Assembly (NCBI RefSeq): GCF_964019385.1
Contig: NC_088649.1
Coordinates: 18,721,615 to 18,785,614, forward strand
Reading direction: 5' to 3'
Origin: Sycon ciliatum
Lineage: Eukaryota > Porifera > Calcarea > Leucosolenida > Sycettidae
Length of the DNA: 64,000 nt
This document shows positions 30,532-40,477 of the stretch, in pieces. The notes beneath the pieces are model-generated. The model saw only the letters and a program-made list of their open reading frames with translations, searched no databases and had not been told where the DNA came from. The stretch's first letter is position 1; every line of letters starts with the position of its first letter. A program made the position numbers and the translations under genes.

Positions 30532-32652
30532 ATGGACACCCCAAGGCGCGTCAACCTCGGATACTCTCTGAAGAATATCCCCTTGCCCAGCCACAAGGAG
30601 TACACACTACGTCTCATTGAAAGGACGGAACAACTCATAAAGAGGATGCGCTGGAGAGCAATATTCTACCTACGTGGTGACAGAAAAGAAGACGACCAAG
30701 AAGGAGAAAACTTCGGATTCAAAACAAGAAAATGCCCACCGCAAGTGGACGAGATGAAGAAATTCGAAGACGATATGTATGAGATGATTGGCAGCGTGAC
30801 TTACCGTAGCGTGCATAACGAACTACAGGACAAGATGAAGGAAGACTTACAAACGATCAGCAGCTCCAACGACATAATCGTACCCGCAGACAAAACACGA
30901 AACCTGTACAAGATGCCGCCAGAAGAATACAGGAAGCTACTCCACGACAACATCACAAGAAACTACCAAGCGGCACCAGAAGGCTCCTACGACACCATCA
31001 ACGACGAGGCCAAGAAAATCGCTGCTGATAAGGGCCTGGAGGACCGCATCGACACCATGGCAAAGGCAGAAGCTTTCGTCACCATCAAGGACCACAAAGA
31101 AAACTTCCCCCGGAACATACCATGCCGCCTAATTAACCCTGCGAAGCCGGAGATAGGCGTTATCAGCAGAAAGATACTGAGCGGCATAGTGGAATCGCTG
31201 CGGGACAAACCCAACATCAACCTATGGAAAAACACATCCTCCGTCATAAACTGGTTCAAGGCAATCGAGGAGAAGGCTAGCCACACGTTCGTGATGTTCG
31301 ATATAGTGGATTTCTATCCATCTATTTCCGAAAACTTGCTGAGCCTAGCCCTCGCCTACGCTAAGCAGTTCGTGGCAATTCCTGACTGTGACGCCGACAT
31401 AATACTACACGCGAGGCAGTCACTGCTATTCGGAGCTAACCGAACATGGGCAAAGAAAAACAGAGACGGGCTGTTCGATGTTACCATGGGATCCTTCGAT
31501 GGCGCTGAAGCATGTGAGCTGGTCGGCGCCTTCCTCCTGGGTAAACTCGAACAGCACTTCAGTAGCGGCTCGGTAGGCCTCTACAGAGACGACGGGCTTG
31601 CCGTCCTCCGTAACGCCACTGGCCACAGTGCGGACAAAGTAAGGAAAGCTGTCATCGACACCTTCAAGACGCTGGGGCTAAAAATCACGATAGACGTCAA
31701 CCTGAACGCTGTTAACTACCTGGACATCACAATGAGTCTCTCCACAGGAACCTACCAACCGTACCGAAAACCCAACGACACCCCACTGTATGTCAACGTC
31801 AACTCCAATCACCCACCGCAAGTCCTTAAGAACATCCCAGCTGGAATTAACAACCGACTGGCAAGCATCTCCTGCTCAGAGGCGGTGTTCCGTGATGCTA
31901 TCCCCATCTACGCGGAGGCCCTCAACGCCAGCGGCCACCCTAGCACGCTAGAGTTCAAACAGAAAACAAGCAAAAAGAAGAAAAGGAAGAGAAAGGTGAT
32001 TTGGTACAACCCGCCCTACAGCCGTAATGTGAAAACAAACATCGGTGGAAGATTCCTCGCGCTCATTAAGAAGCACTTCCCCCCGCAGTCGAAGCTCGGA
32101 AAAATATTCACAAAAAACACCATCAAGATAAGCTACAGTTGCATGCCAAATATGGCTGCACGCATCAAAAGCCACAACAAAGCGGTCCTCTGCCCGCAAA
32201 CGAAAAAACCGGAAAAGCCCTGCAACTGCCGAGACAAGCCATCTTGTCCACTCAACGGTGAATGCCAAACGACGGAGCTGATATATGTGGCATCCATAAC
32301 GTCAGGCCCCACCAAAAAGGAATACACCGGTATGTCGGCGCCACCATTCAAGTCACGCCATGCCAACCACATGACTACAACAAGATACGAGAAGTACTCC
32401 AGCTGCACTGAGTTCTCCAACTACATCTGGAAGCTGAAGAAATCCAACGCCCAATACGAAGTCGAATGGAGGATAAAAGATCGTGCCCGGGCATACTCCA
32501 ACATCACGAAGCGGTGTTCCCTCTGTACCAGAGAAAAGTATCACATCCTGAACACGCTAGGGTCACCGTCCAGCCTCAACAAGCGCTCCGAAATGGTGTC
32601 CAAGTGCCGACACGAGAACAAGTATCTCCTAAAAAACCACGGTGTCACCTAA
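30532..32652 (+). CDS. Penelope-like reverse transcriptase with C-terminal GIY-YIG endonuclease
   Basis: Intact 706-aa frame from the ATG at 30532. An RT domain with HTFVMFDIVDFYPSISENLL (motif A, catalytic D near residue 257) is followed by MGSFDGAEACELVGAFLL and GLYRDDGLAVLRN, where YRDD at about residues 351-354 is the catalytic box. NYLDITMSL and YRKPNDTPLYVNVNSNHPP follow, typical of Penelope RTs. A basic KKKKRKRK stretch comes next, then a cysteine cluster CNCRDKPSCPLNGEC (from residue 564). Last is a GIY-YIG-like nuclease IYVASI...KEYTGMSAPPFKSRHANH with FSNYIWKLK. The variant YVA/YTG replaces canonical GIY/YIG. Domain order is that of EN-containing PLEs with a cysteine-rich linker (Neptune/Nematis-like). 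It copies the element RNA at nicked target DNA. Confidence 0.93.
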   Translation: MDTPRRVNLGYSLKNIPLPSHKEYTLRLIERTEQLIKRMRWRAIFYLRGDRKEDDQEGENFGFKTRKCPPQVDEMKKFEDDMYEMIGSVTYRSVHNELQDKMKEDLQTISSSNDIIVPADKTRNLYKMPPEEYRKLLHDNITRNYQAAPEGSYDTINDEAKKIAADKGLEDRIDTMAKAEAFVTIKDHKENFPRNIPCRLINPAKPEIGVISRKILSGIVESLRDKPNINLWKNTSSVINWFKAIEEKASHTFVMFDIVDFYPSISENLLSLALAYAKQFVAIPDCDADIILHARQSLLFGANRTWAKKNRDGLFDVTMGSFDGAEACELVGAFLLGKLEQHFSSGSVGLYRDDGLAVLRNATGHSADKVRKAVIDTFKTLGLKITIDVNLNAVNYLDITMSLSTGTYQPYRKPNDTPLYVNVNSNHPPQVLKNIPAGINNRLASISCSEAVFRDAIPIYAEALNASGHPSTLEFKQKTSKKKKRKRKVIWYNPPYSRNVKTNIGGRFLALIKKHFPPQSKLGKIFTKNTIKISYSCMPNMAARIKSHNKAVLCPQTKKPEKPCNCRDKPSCPLNGECQTTELIYVASITSGPTKKEYTGMSAPPFKSRHANHMTTTRYEKYSSCTEFSNYIWKLKKSNAQYEVEWRIKDRARAYSNITKRCSLCTREKYHILNTLGSPSSLNKRSEMVSKCRHENKYLLKNHGVT

Positions 32653-32859
32653 ACATGTCTCCACAGCCTCCTGCCCACTCCATTCACGTTCACACACCTT
32701 GCTCATAACACCCTGCCCACACCAGACATATCCATTTACATTGCGCTATTATCACACTGCTAGCTGTACAGCCTCCTGCCTACAACATCCACACGCATTG
32801 TTCACCACCTCCTGCCCACACCAGCCACACACTTCGCGCTCACACTGCACTGCTAGCCC

Positions 32860-33081
32860 CTGCCTTCAACAACCACACACTCTGCACACCACAGCCCTTT
32901 GCCTAAAACATCACCGCTACTGCGCTAGCCCCCACAGTCTCACACAGCTTTTTATACCACCCTCTCCTGGCATATATACCGGCATGGTCGGCACCCGATC
33001 TTCATGTTGCCTGATGATTGCGTAAGCATGAAACTTAAAGTAGCAGCAAACAAGCCTTGATTGTCCTTGTTGTTCTGTTGT
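32860..33081 (+). repeat. 3' pLTR of the Penelope-like element
   Basis: Direct copy of 30192-30413 at an offset of 2668 bp. The 207 bp between the ORF stop and this repeat (32653-32859) is a CA-rich 3' UTR with several CCTGCCCAC/CACACC repeats. Confidence 0.9.
33005..33048 (+). ncRNA. Hammerhead ribozyme (3' pLTR copy)
   Basis: Same sequence and fold as the 30337-30380 copy. Cleavage is predicted after A33042. Two ribozymes spaced 2668 nt apart would release a monomer-length RNA from a read-through transcript. Confidence 0.88.
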
Positions 33082-33092
33082 GTTTACATACA

Positions 33093-34135
33093 TATATCTT
33101 CTAGGTATTAATGACTGTCCCTTGGTTTCCCACCTACCTGTTTCAGCTTGTATAGTTCCTATAGCATACATTGCCAATACGAGCAGTCCAAAGACGAGGC
33201 TGGCCCCGTGGATCCGTGCAACCTGCAGTAATAACAATAAGGATTCAAAATCGGCATTCATCAGGCAATATGCAATCACCATCCCGATTTCGCCATGCAT
33301 TACTTTAATTCCTAGGGTACCCCGTAAGAAGGCCTTGAGTCTGTGAGGACTGCCCTATTAAGATATTGTTAGGCCCACAATATATTAATTCATGTAATTC
33401 ATCAGTTCATGCATATTCATTTGGCCTGGGTAGCTACTTGCGCGTCCATGCTTGCCATAGAGACAACGCAATATAAAGGGCCTGGATAACTTGAAGTTCC
33501 TTGGTCTTTCTCTTTTGTATAAATTAACCCTTGGCTCTCCATCTAATATCTGAGGGTTTTGAATACTTTTTCACCTTAATTGTGCAAAGGAAGTGTGTGT
33601 TAATTTCACAAGTACATGTAAATACGTGGAAAAAGAACACTGAAGGGAAGGTTTCCTTATTAGTACAGTGCCATCCCCCATAAATGTGCAGTAGGGCAAA
33701 CCGTAGTTATCGCCGTCGACCGAGCAGGGCGGAATCAAAGCATATCGATTTATATGAGGATAAAGCGATACAATGGTACATGTATAACACAGTTGCGCAT
33801 GATACGGCTGGCATGGAGACAATCAAGACGTCCAGCACACAGTGCTACTACAAGGGTCTGTGCACTGATGCAACGGTGCATTACGATTGTTTTTTGTGTT
33901 TTTTTTTGTTTTTTTTTAAATGATCACAGCTCACAGGCAAAGACAAAAAGTTGCATAGTGGGAGCATAGTGATGGTGAGGCTTTTTGCCCTCAGCCGACG
34001 CGAGGTATCGGTGCAATGGGACACAAAACACACCAAAAAAAGTGCTGGCTGAATCACACTTCTATTTACTAAGGCATGAAGACATTGTGTACAACTGATG
34101 TAGAAGAAGGCGTGACTAACTTAGTTAAGAGCTAA
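33093..34135. other. Intergenic, no supported gene
   Basis: No recognised coding sequence. A T-rich run lies at 33890-33917. The first ~100 bp encode short frames only. Confidence 0.4.
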
Positions 34136-34248
34136 CACCAATTGACCCGCGCTCTGCGAAAACCGACCTTAGGTGCTTCGTAATTTTTTCGAGAAAAAGA
34201 ACAAAGCGTCACGATCTGTCGATTTGTGAAGATTACAAGGTGAGAGTC

Positions 34249-34338
34249 ATGGCGGAACGAAGCAGAAGACGGTCGCTAGCTCAAATTGCTGTGGGCTTCT
34301 CCCCAGAGGTTTTAGCCGAACTCCTTCGCGATGAATAG
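34249..34338 (+). pseudogene. Truncated N-terminal ORF inside the 34-bp-TIR element
   Basis: The ATG at 34249 opens MAERSRRRSLAQIAVGFSPE and ends at TAG 34336-34338. It lies 72 bp inside the left TIR, the normal place for a transposon-encoded N-terminus. A downstream acidic frame may be its continuation after an intron or frameshift. The function is unknown. Confidence 0.35.
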
Positions 34339-35610
34339 TCATTTTTTTGCCTGGTCGATTCGCAGTTCTGATGACAGCAGTGCCGAGGAGAGTCGGATGT
34401 GGAATCGCAGGACGTAACGCTGATCGAGCTGGACGGTGATGCGGAGGAGAATTTCGATCAGGCGTCGGTTGTGCCACCAGCCCAGCCCCTCAATGCCGGC
34501 TATATACAGAGTGCACACCAAGAAAAATCGGTTCAAGTACTGTCTACAATCCAGGAGGCGCGTCACAAGTTTGACACGCGCTGTAGGTGTTCCGCACTGG
34601 TGCTGTTTCAAGAGCGTGACACTTGAAACCTTGCTTACACTTACAGCACACACAGCGCAGGTCTTGATCAAGACAGATCGCTGCTTGTGTGTAGGCAGAA
34701 AGCTAGACGTGCTCAGGAGACGTGGTGACAGGTGAGGCTACCCAGCGCGTCCAGCATGCTGGGAGATGTGATAGATGGGGCTCAACAATACTACTCTGAA
34801 CTACTGAAGTACCATGAGTACAGTCACTGGCTGGTGTGGAAGTCATGTACATGCATGTCAGGAAGTCTTTGTGTGTGCCTCCAGGATCAAGCCATGGGTG
34901 CTGAAATCTACAGGCTGCTGTCAGTGCAAGTGAAATCCGCCCAACACAGAACTCTGGAATGCACTGCCTGTGGAAGATGTTGTGGAGCTGAAGCATTTTA
35001 TAGAGCATTATGCTATGCTAGTATTATGCTATAGTTCATGGCCTCCCTTAACCTGCGGCTCCACATGGGCACAACAAGCCAGTACCAACATACATGTATT
35101 TGCCCAGTATCACTACGAAGAAGCTTGTTCACCAGGCGTTCACAAAGCCTGGTGACAAAGCTGCATACAGTACGTTTGGCAAGATTTGGAAAAGAGACTG
35201 CCATGATATCACCGATTACGAAACAATGTGTGTGGCTGATGTAGACATAACTAGATGTTCTAACTACCAGTACCATATAAAACTATCAATCATGATCCTT
35301 TAACCCGGCATTGTACCTAGCTTATTCACTACTTTGCACCTGCCTCTACGCATCACTCCGGCTGGCATATCCTCAAACAGAGCCAAATACCTCTTCCACC
35401 AGATTCGTGAGCAACACCATCCACAGAACAGAGATAGAATGTGTCTATCTCCACAACAGCAAGATCCGATACCATCATAAACCTTTCCTTTTGAGGATTA
35501 TGACATACAGATTTATTCTGCAAAGTTTGGTTGCAATCATCCTGCTTGAACTCTGATAGCATTGGTTCCAAAATGTAGCATAAAATCCTGGATTTTTGCT
35601 ATTTTTCCTC

Positions 35611-36091
35611 ACACAAGGGAATGGTCTCAAACTGCGGAGAGTGCTCAATGCAAGCGAGGCAGAGCTTCATCACACACAAGCGGAAAAACCGTCAGAGATC
35701 AAATTCCATTACACAGTGTTTCACCGTTCAAGCAACGGATCATCAGATGGATGATCAAACAAAGTATGATACACTGGTTATATACTCAGAAGGTGTGAAC
35801 TCCGTCACTATGGAGTGTGAAGATTATCATTATGTCGGGTCCCGGATGTGACAAGTCCATTTTTCATGATGCATTGTACAGATTGCCTAGGTGCTAGATG
35901 AGGGTGGACTTGTCACATCCGGGACCCGACATAATGATAATCTTCACACTCCATAGTGACGGAGTTCACACCTTCTGAGTATATAACCAGTGTATCATAC
36001 TTTGTTTGATCATCCATCTGATGATCCGTTGCTTGAACGGTGAAACACTGTGTAATGGAATTTGATCTCTGACGGTTTTTCCGCTTGTGTG
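35611..36091. mobile_element. Insertion carrying a 189-bp perfect palindrome, flanked by 14-bp direct repeats
   Basis: TGCTATTTTTCCTC occurs at 35597-35610 and again at 36092-36105, immediately bordering the inserted segment like a target-site duplication. Inside, 35671-35859 is repeated inverted at 35905-36093, with no difference found and a 45-bp spacer. Both arms translate to the same peptide (TQCFTVQATDHQMDDQTKYD). A 13-17-bp target duplication with an inverted internal copy resembles a retroposed insertion with 5' inversion (twin priming) or template switching. Confidence 0.65.
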
Positions 36092-36504
36092 TGCTATTTT
36101 TCCTCCAAAAATTGCAGGAAAAGTGCAAAGAAATTGTCATTGTATCTAACTGAATATGTATGCAATCCACCTTAAACTTCACCAGAAGTTGAAGAAAGGG
36201 TCATGGGTCAACAATCCAGCACAAACTCAATTTCGCCAAAATAGCACCTAAGGTCGGTTTTCGCAGAGCACTGGTCAATTAGTATACATGAACGGAGCAC
36301 AGCTGTATGTACATGTACGCCATACACGCCTGTGCAAGCGCCTCGAAATTCAGCTACTGCTGGACATAAACCTTCACCAGATCTTCTTTTTTTTAAACTT
36401 TGTTTTGCTTCGCACAATCCAAATGGAAATTTCTTCCCAATGACAAGGTAGTGAAGCATTCGGACTCTACTCTGCGAGCTGATCTCATCACACTTACTAT
36501 AATA

Positions 36505-37114
36505 GAGAGGTTAAGTTTCATGTAAAATTCTAACGTCTGTGAGCTTTTACGTCACAAATTTAAAAAAACTCACGTAAAATTTGACTTGTTTTACGTGAGT
36601 TGACTGTCCCGCACGTAAGTTTGTGACGTGGGTTTTTGGGAGTTTCGCTTGGTTAGGGGCCTTCCGTAAATACCGATACTTATTTAGAAACGAAAACTTG
36701 TCGTTTCTCTTCAACCCCCCCCCCCCCCCCCACCCCCCCTCCCCCTCCCTGAGAAACGAACACATACAAATGGAACATAGCATACTTTTGCTCACGCACG
36801 CAAAAATGTACATTGATATTTTTCGAGAAACGAACAGGCGCTCAGCCCCCTCCCCTCTAAACGACTAGTTTTGGTTTCTAAATAAATATCGATATTTACC
36901 GATGGCCCCTTATCCCGACCGAATTTGTGTGAGTCACCGGAGTTTTATCGAGTTTGTTGGAAGATATTATATTTGTGTGAACTAAACCCGAATCCTGCCA
37001 GGTAAAATTTCACGTCATGTCGCACGTGTAACTTAACCTCTAAAATTTACACGTAACGTGAGATTTGCACTGCGTTTTGAAAAAAAGGCAAAACAACGTG
37101 TTACTTAACCTCTC
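36505..37114. mobile_element. MITE with GAGAGGTTAAGT TIRs
   Basis: GAGAGGTTAAGT at 36505 is mirrored as ACTTAACCTCTC at 37103-37114. TA flanks both ends (36503-36504 and 37115-37116). A poly-C tract lies inside at 36715-36748. A third internal inverted copy (ACTTAACCTCT near 37032) suggests an internal tandem end. Non-coding; same terminal family as 24296-24927. Confidence 0.7.
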
Positions 37115-37463
37115 TAATAGTAGATCTTACCATTTTTTGAATTATTTTAATGGCTCTGAATACAGTCTAATGGCATAAAATTGCAGTAAATACAAACTTA
37201 TGTAAATAATAACAATTGTACTTCCAAATGTACAACTACGATGTACTTAGTACAGTCATGTCAAAAACCGGGCTTGGACACCGAACACAACTCTTACCAT
37301 TTTGTAAGGCGACAGTGCGAGCACGGCTTAGACAATATCGTATCACGCCCACCTTCAACTTGTCAGACTTCTGTCAAAACGAAAATAGCACACGGAGGCG
37401 AGCAAAGGAAGTCAACAGAAGTGGAGGAAGAACACGGAAGAAGGGACAACTACGCACGAACGC

Positions 37464-37610
37464 CCCCCCCCCACACACATATACACACACATACATACAC
37501 ACACACGCACACGCATACACACACACGCACACACACACACACATAGACACAGACACATAGACACACACACATAGACACACACACACCCACAAACATACAC
37601 ACACACATAT

Positions 37611-37658
<48 letters not shown>

Positions 37659-37732
37659 TCACACACACACACACACCCACACATACACCCCCCCCCCCCA
37701 CACACACACACACATGCACACACGCACACACA

Positions 37733-37787
<55 letters not shown>

Positions 37788-37814
37788 ACACACACACACA
37801 CATACACACATACT
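37464..37814. repeat. Long interrupted (AC)n microsatellite
   Basis: CA/AC dinucleotides broken by ATACAC, CCCC and GCACAC variants across about 350 bp. All His/Thr and Cys/Val frames here are artefacts. Confidence 0.98.
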
Positions 37815-37960
37815 AGACAAACAAGAAGCTGGGGGCGGGGAGCGACAAGCCAACATCAAGGCTCTCTTGCTTTACCTGGAGCAGCTCCTGCACTGGCTTC
37901 TTGAGAAATGAGTGTGCTGGCCCACCTGTCCACTTTTTATACACAGTATTGAGGTTAAGC

Positions 37961-38042
37961 GATAACGTCAAATCCGCCATAATTATAATTATAGGAGCCA
38001 GTTGGGGTGGCAAAATGCCCAAAGCGGGTACAGAAACCCCTT
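37961..38042 (+). repeat. ~75-bp dispersed repeat, inverted copy at 41943-42032
   Basis: GCGATAACGTCAAATCCGCC, GGAGCCAGTTGGGGTGGCAA and AATGCCCAAAGCGGGTA occur here. They occur reverse-complemented at 41943-42032, where they sit at the truncated 5' end of a LINE. Confidence 0.7.
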
Positions 38043-38075
38043 ATATACATGAAGACGAATATGGAGTGGCTAACA

Positions 38076-38222
38076 TACTATATGATGTGTATCGCAGAAA
38101 TCGATCGGATCGAGAAAGTGCTCCGAAAGGATAACAAGAAGAAACAAGCCCTTATGAGGTGGAAAGGCTACTCGGCAAGATTCGACAGCTGGGTCCCTTT
38201 TGATCAATTCACTTGGTCGTGA
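38076..38222 (+). pseudogene. Chromodomain-like C-terminal remnant of a transposon integrase/pol protein
   Basis: The frame encodes IDRIEKVLRKDNKKKQALMR then WKGYSARFDSWVPFDQFTWS and a stop. The I-E-K-V-L...L-RWKGY...FDSWVP pattern is the chromodomain variant found at the very C-terminus of integrase-type proteins of Polinton/Maverick-like and related invertebrate transposons. Here only ~45 residues remain, without an integrase core. It is a fragment, not a host chromodomain gene. Confidence 0.55.
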
Positions 38223-38281
38223 TCACGGAACAGAAAAAATCACGGGGTACTAAACTACTAGCTGTCAGGGTTGCACTACTA

Positions 38282-38584
38282 CCGTAAAGTAACGCCAGAG
38301 CGCCCCGTCTCGCGAGAGCGCCCCACCTTGATTTTACAGCCTGAGAAAGGAAAATCGTATGGCAGAGTGCAACGAAGTTTGTACGATGTGAGAATCTCAG
38401 TGTACTAAGGTCACGCTTGGCAGGGTTTTGTGTGGAGCTTGTGTCCGCTCGAAGGTACGGATTTTCTGCAAAACGTGCAATATGTGTACAAGGTTCATGT
38501 CGTATGACCTACAGACAGCAGACCACCTCCACAATACGACCACGAAAGGATGAGATGGTGGGGCGCTCTGGCGGTACTTTACGG
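38282..38584. mobile_element. MITE with CCGTAAAGT TIRs and TA duplication
   Basis: CCGTAAAGTAACGCCAGAGC (then GCCCC) at 38282 is mirrored as GGGGCGCTCTGGCGGTACTTTACGG, read in two parts, ending at 38584. TA lies outside both ends (38280-38281 and 38585-38586). It is 303 bp and non-coding. Confidence 0.75.
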
Positions 38585-38667
38585 TATACGGTAGTGGTAG
38601 CCATGCATGCAAGAAGAAACTCACCTGTACAAAAAGGCAAACTCAGCGATAAAAGCCCCTGGAAGGG

Positions 38668-38756
38668 GTCCCAAAGCGGCGCAGTGGTAGAGGTAACTGC
38701 ACTAGGGGGTATCCAACCACATGCACGTGTTGGAGTTCAGTGTTCTAGATGCGGGT
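38668..38756 (+). mobile_element. Possible tRNA-like SINE fragment
   Basis: GCGGCGCAGTGGTAGAGGTA fits a polymerase III A box. The B-box region (GGAGTTCAGTGTTC) is degenerate. It lies directly upstream of the (TAG)n tract shared with the LINE fragment. Weak. Confidence 0.3.
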
Positions 38757-38990
38757 AGTAGTAGTAGTAGTACTAGTAGTAGTAGTAGTAGTGGAATTTA
38801 TTATTTTGATAGGGAAGGCCCTGCAGACGTTGCCGTCTTGTTACAGGGAACCCTAAGTGCTCTTTACAGAGCGAAACAAAAACGGATAGATGCTCAACCT
38901 GACGAGACGAGACAGGCAGAGAATTCCACCTATCAGCGCCAAGGAAAGAAATGCAGAACATGCCATATCTAGTGGTAGCAGCGGGCAAAG
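38757..38990 (-). pseudogene. LINE C-terminal fragment with (CTA)n tail
   Basis: The minus translation reads RYGMFCISFLGADRWNSLPV then SSRQVEHLSVFVSLCKEHL. That is the 'F-ARLWNSLP...S---F---L' end of CR1/L2-like ORF2. It is followed by CCCTATCAAAATAATAAATT and a (CTA)n tract (38757-38793). The same 3' end sequence occurs at 42396-42426. Confidence 0.6.
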
Positions 38991-39048
38991 AAAGTGAAGA
39001 GAATGATTGCCCTCTAGTGCGCCTCTCGGTGCGGGTGTAGCTCAGATG

Positions 39049-39277
39049 TTGTTGTTGTTGTTTGTTGTTTGGCTTTATTTAAAGTGGAGTTCCAAAACAG
39101 GCCTAAACCTAATGACAATGGTCCCACTGATAATAAGAGAAAAGAAAAATATATAATAATAAGCGGACAAACAGAACCAAGAAGAAGATACAGCTGTAGT
39201 TAGATAACTAATATGAGCACGGCAGCAGGGGAAAAAAAGTCACAAGCACGGCAACCGGGAAGAAACGTGAGTGAGAG

Positions 39278-39375
<98 letters not shown>

Positions 39376-39899
39376 GAGGTAGTGAAGCAGATGAGTTCAT
39401 CCTAGTTGACGGTACTGCCTAACAAAAAGGCCAGGCTTAGCGATTTGAAAGTGGAGCGCTTTCTTTCGAGGCGTGCTGTGTCTGGGAGCTGGTTCCACAG
39501 GATAGCTCCAGCATGGCTAATGCGCTTAGCTGAGGATGCAGTGGGGGAGACAGGAATGATGAGTAACTTGCTGCTCCCTCCTCGTGTTCGGAGAGAGGGA
39601 CTACGGGTGAAAAAGCTTGCAAACAGAGTACTTGAAGATTTGTTCAGGCAGCGCCAAATGAATACAAGAATGTGCATGTGGGTGTATATGCTGAGGGTAT
39701 GGGCATTCATGCGTTCAAGTAAGGGAGCCGTGTGAGTGCGAGGGGCTGCCCTGCACACCGAGCGAGCCGCACGTTTGAACAAACTATTTAGGCGCTTATC
39801 CTGATAAGACGATAAGAAAGGGGCATAGGCAGCAGATGCATAGTCAAATTCTGATAGTATAAAGGACCTGAAAAACTGAACACGGCAAGAAAAAGGCAA
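39049..39899 (-). pseudogene. 5'-truncated CR1/L2-like LINE with (CAA)n tail
   Basis: A minus frame (39899-39402) encodes SEFDYASAAYAPFLSSYQDK, LNSLFKRAARSVCR and GAILWNQLPDTARLERKRST, the C-terminal region after the RT of a CR1/L2-like ORF2. The 3' UTR follows with an (AG)n tract and ends CTTTAAATAAAGCCAAACAA then (CAA)n at 39049-39065. The RT catalytic part is missing. The same 3' UTR appears in the opposite orientation at 40040-40283. Confidence 0.7.
39280..39380. repeat. (AG)n microsatellite
   Basis: About 100 bp of GA/AG dinucleotides within the LINE 3' UTR (39049-39401). The Glu-Arg frame is an artefact. Confidence 0.97.
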
Positions 39900-40039
39900 A
39901 CATGCTGCACTTCGATTTAGTAGCCCAATCTAGATCTAGACAATATGGAACGTGCAAATGGTCCAAATAATTGCATTGTTCTAAGTTTGGAAATACTCTT
40001 TGGCAGCCGGCTAGCCGCGTTAACTAAAGACTGTGACTT

Positions 40040-40217
40040 GTGCTTGTGACTTTTTTCCCCTGCTGCCGTGCTCATATTAGTTATCTAACTACAGCTGTAT
40101 CTTCTTCTTGGTTCTGTTTGTCTGCTTATTTTTATATATTTTTCTTTTCTCTTATTATCAGAGGGACCATTGTCATTAGGTTTAGGCCTGTTTTGGAACT
40201 GCACTTTAAATAAAGCC

Positions 40218-40283
<66 letters not shown>
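40040..40283 (+). mobile_element. LINE 3' UTR copy with (CAA)n tail (plus)
   Basis: Inverted match to 39049-39240: CCCCTGCTGCCGTGCTCAT, GTATCTTCTTCTTGGTTCTG, GGGACCATTGTCATTAGG, ACTTTAAATAAAGCCAAA, then about 20 CAA units (40218-40283). Only the 3' UTR is present. Together with 39049-39899 it forms a head-to-head pair. Confidence 0.75.
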
Positions 40284-40477
40284 AGACAAAGCGGCGCAAA
40301 TCACTTGTACGAGGTCCTAAAGAGGCTCCAGGGGCAGTGCTAGCGCTAGGCCTCGTAGAACTATGTGTACCCAACAACCACCTAGCTAGTCCCCAGACTA
40401 GACATATCCATATGAAGATGCTTGCCACAAATACTTGCACGTTCCGCACCTTTATGCGATACAAGTCAGATAGTACG

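Larger units (their letters stand above)
30192..33081 (+). mobile_element. Complete Penelope-like retroelement (PLE)
   Basis: The element is bounded by 222-bp direct repeats (30192-30413 and 32860-33081) that look identical. It is flanked by an 11-bp duplication GTTTACATACA at 30181-30191 and 33082-33092. The interior holds one intact RT/GIY-YIG ORF. Terminal repeats (pLTRs) with hammerhead ribozymes are a known feature of Penelope-like elements, and both copies carry one here. Identical repeats and an uninterrupted ORF suggest a recent, possibly active insertion. Confidence 0.93.
34144..36276. mobile_element. Decayed DNA transposon with 34-bp TIRs
   Basis: The left TIR GACCCGCGCTCTGCGAAAAC (34144-34177, continuing CGACCTTAGGTGCT) is mirrored at 36243-36276 with two mismatches. 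AATT lies just outside both ends, compatible with a 4-bp target duplication, though it is palindromic. A short ORF begins right after the left TIR (34249-34338, MAERSRRRSLAQIAVGFSPE) and stops after 29 codons. An acidic frame follows (VTLIELDGDAEENFDQ at 34408-34455). No transposase catalytic motif was recognised. The right half is interrupted by the 35611-36091 insertion. The superfamily is unassigned. Confidence 0.6.

Noticed and set aside
39213..39422. Glu-Arg repeat protein
   Set aside because: Translation of an (AG)n microsatellite inside a LINE 3' UTR.
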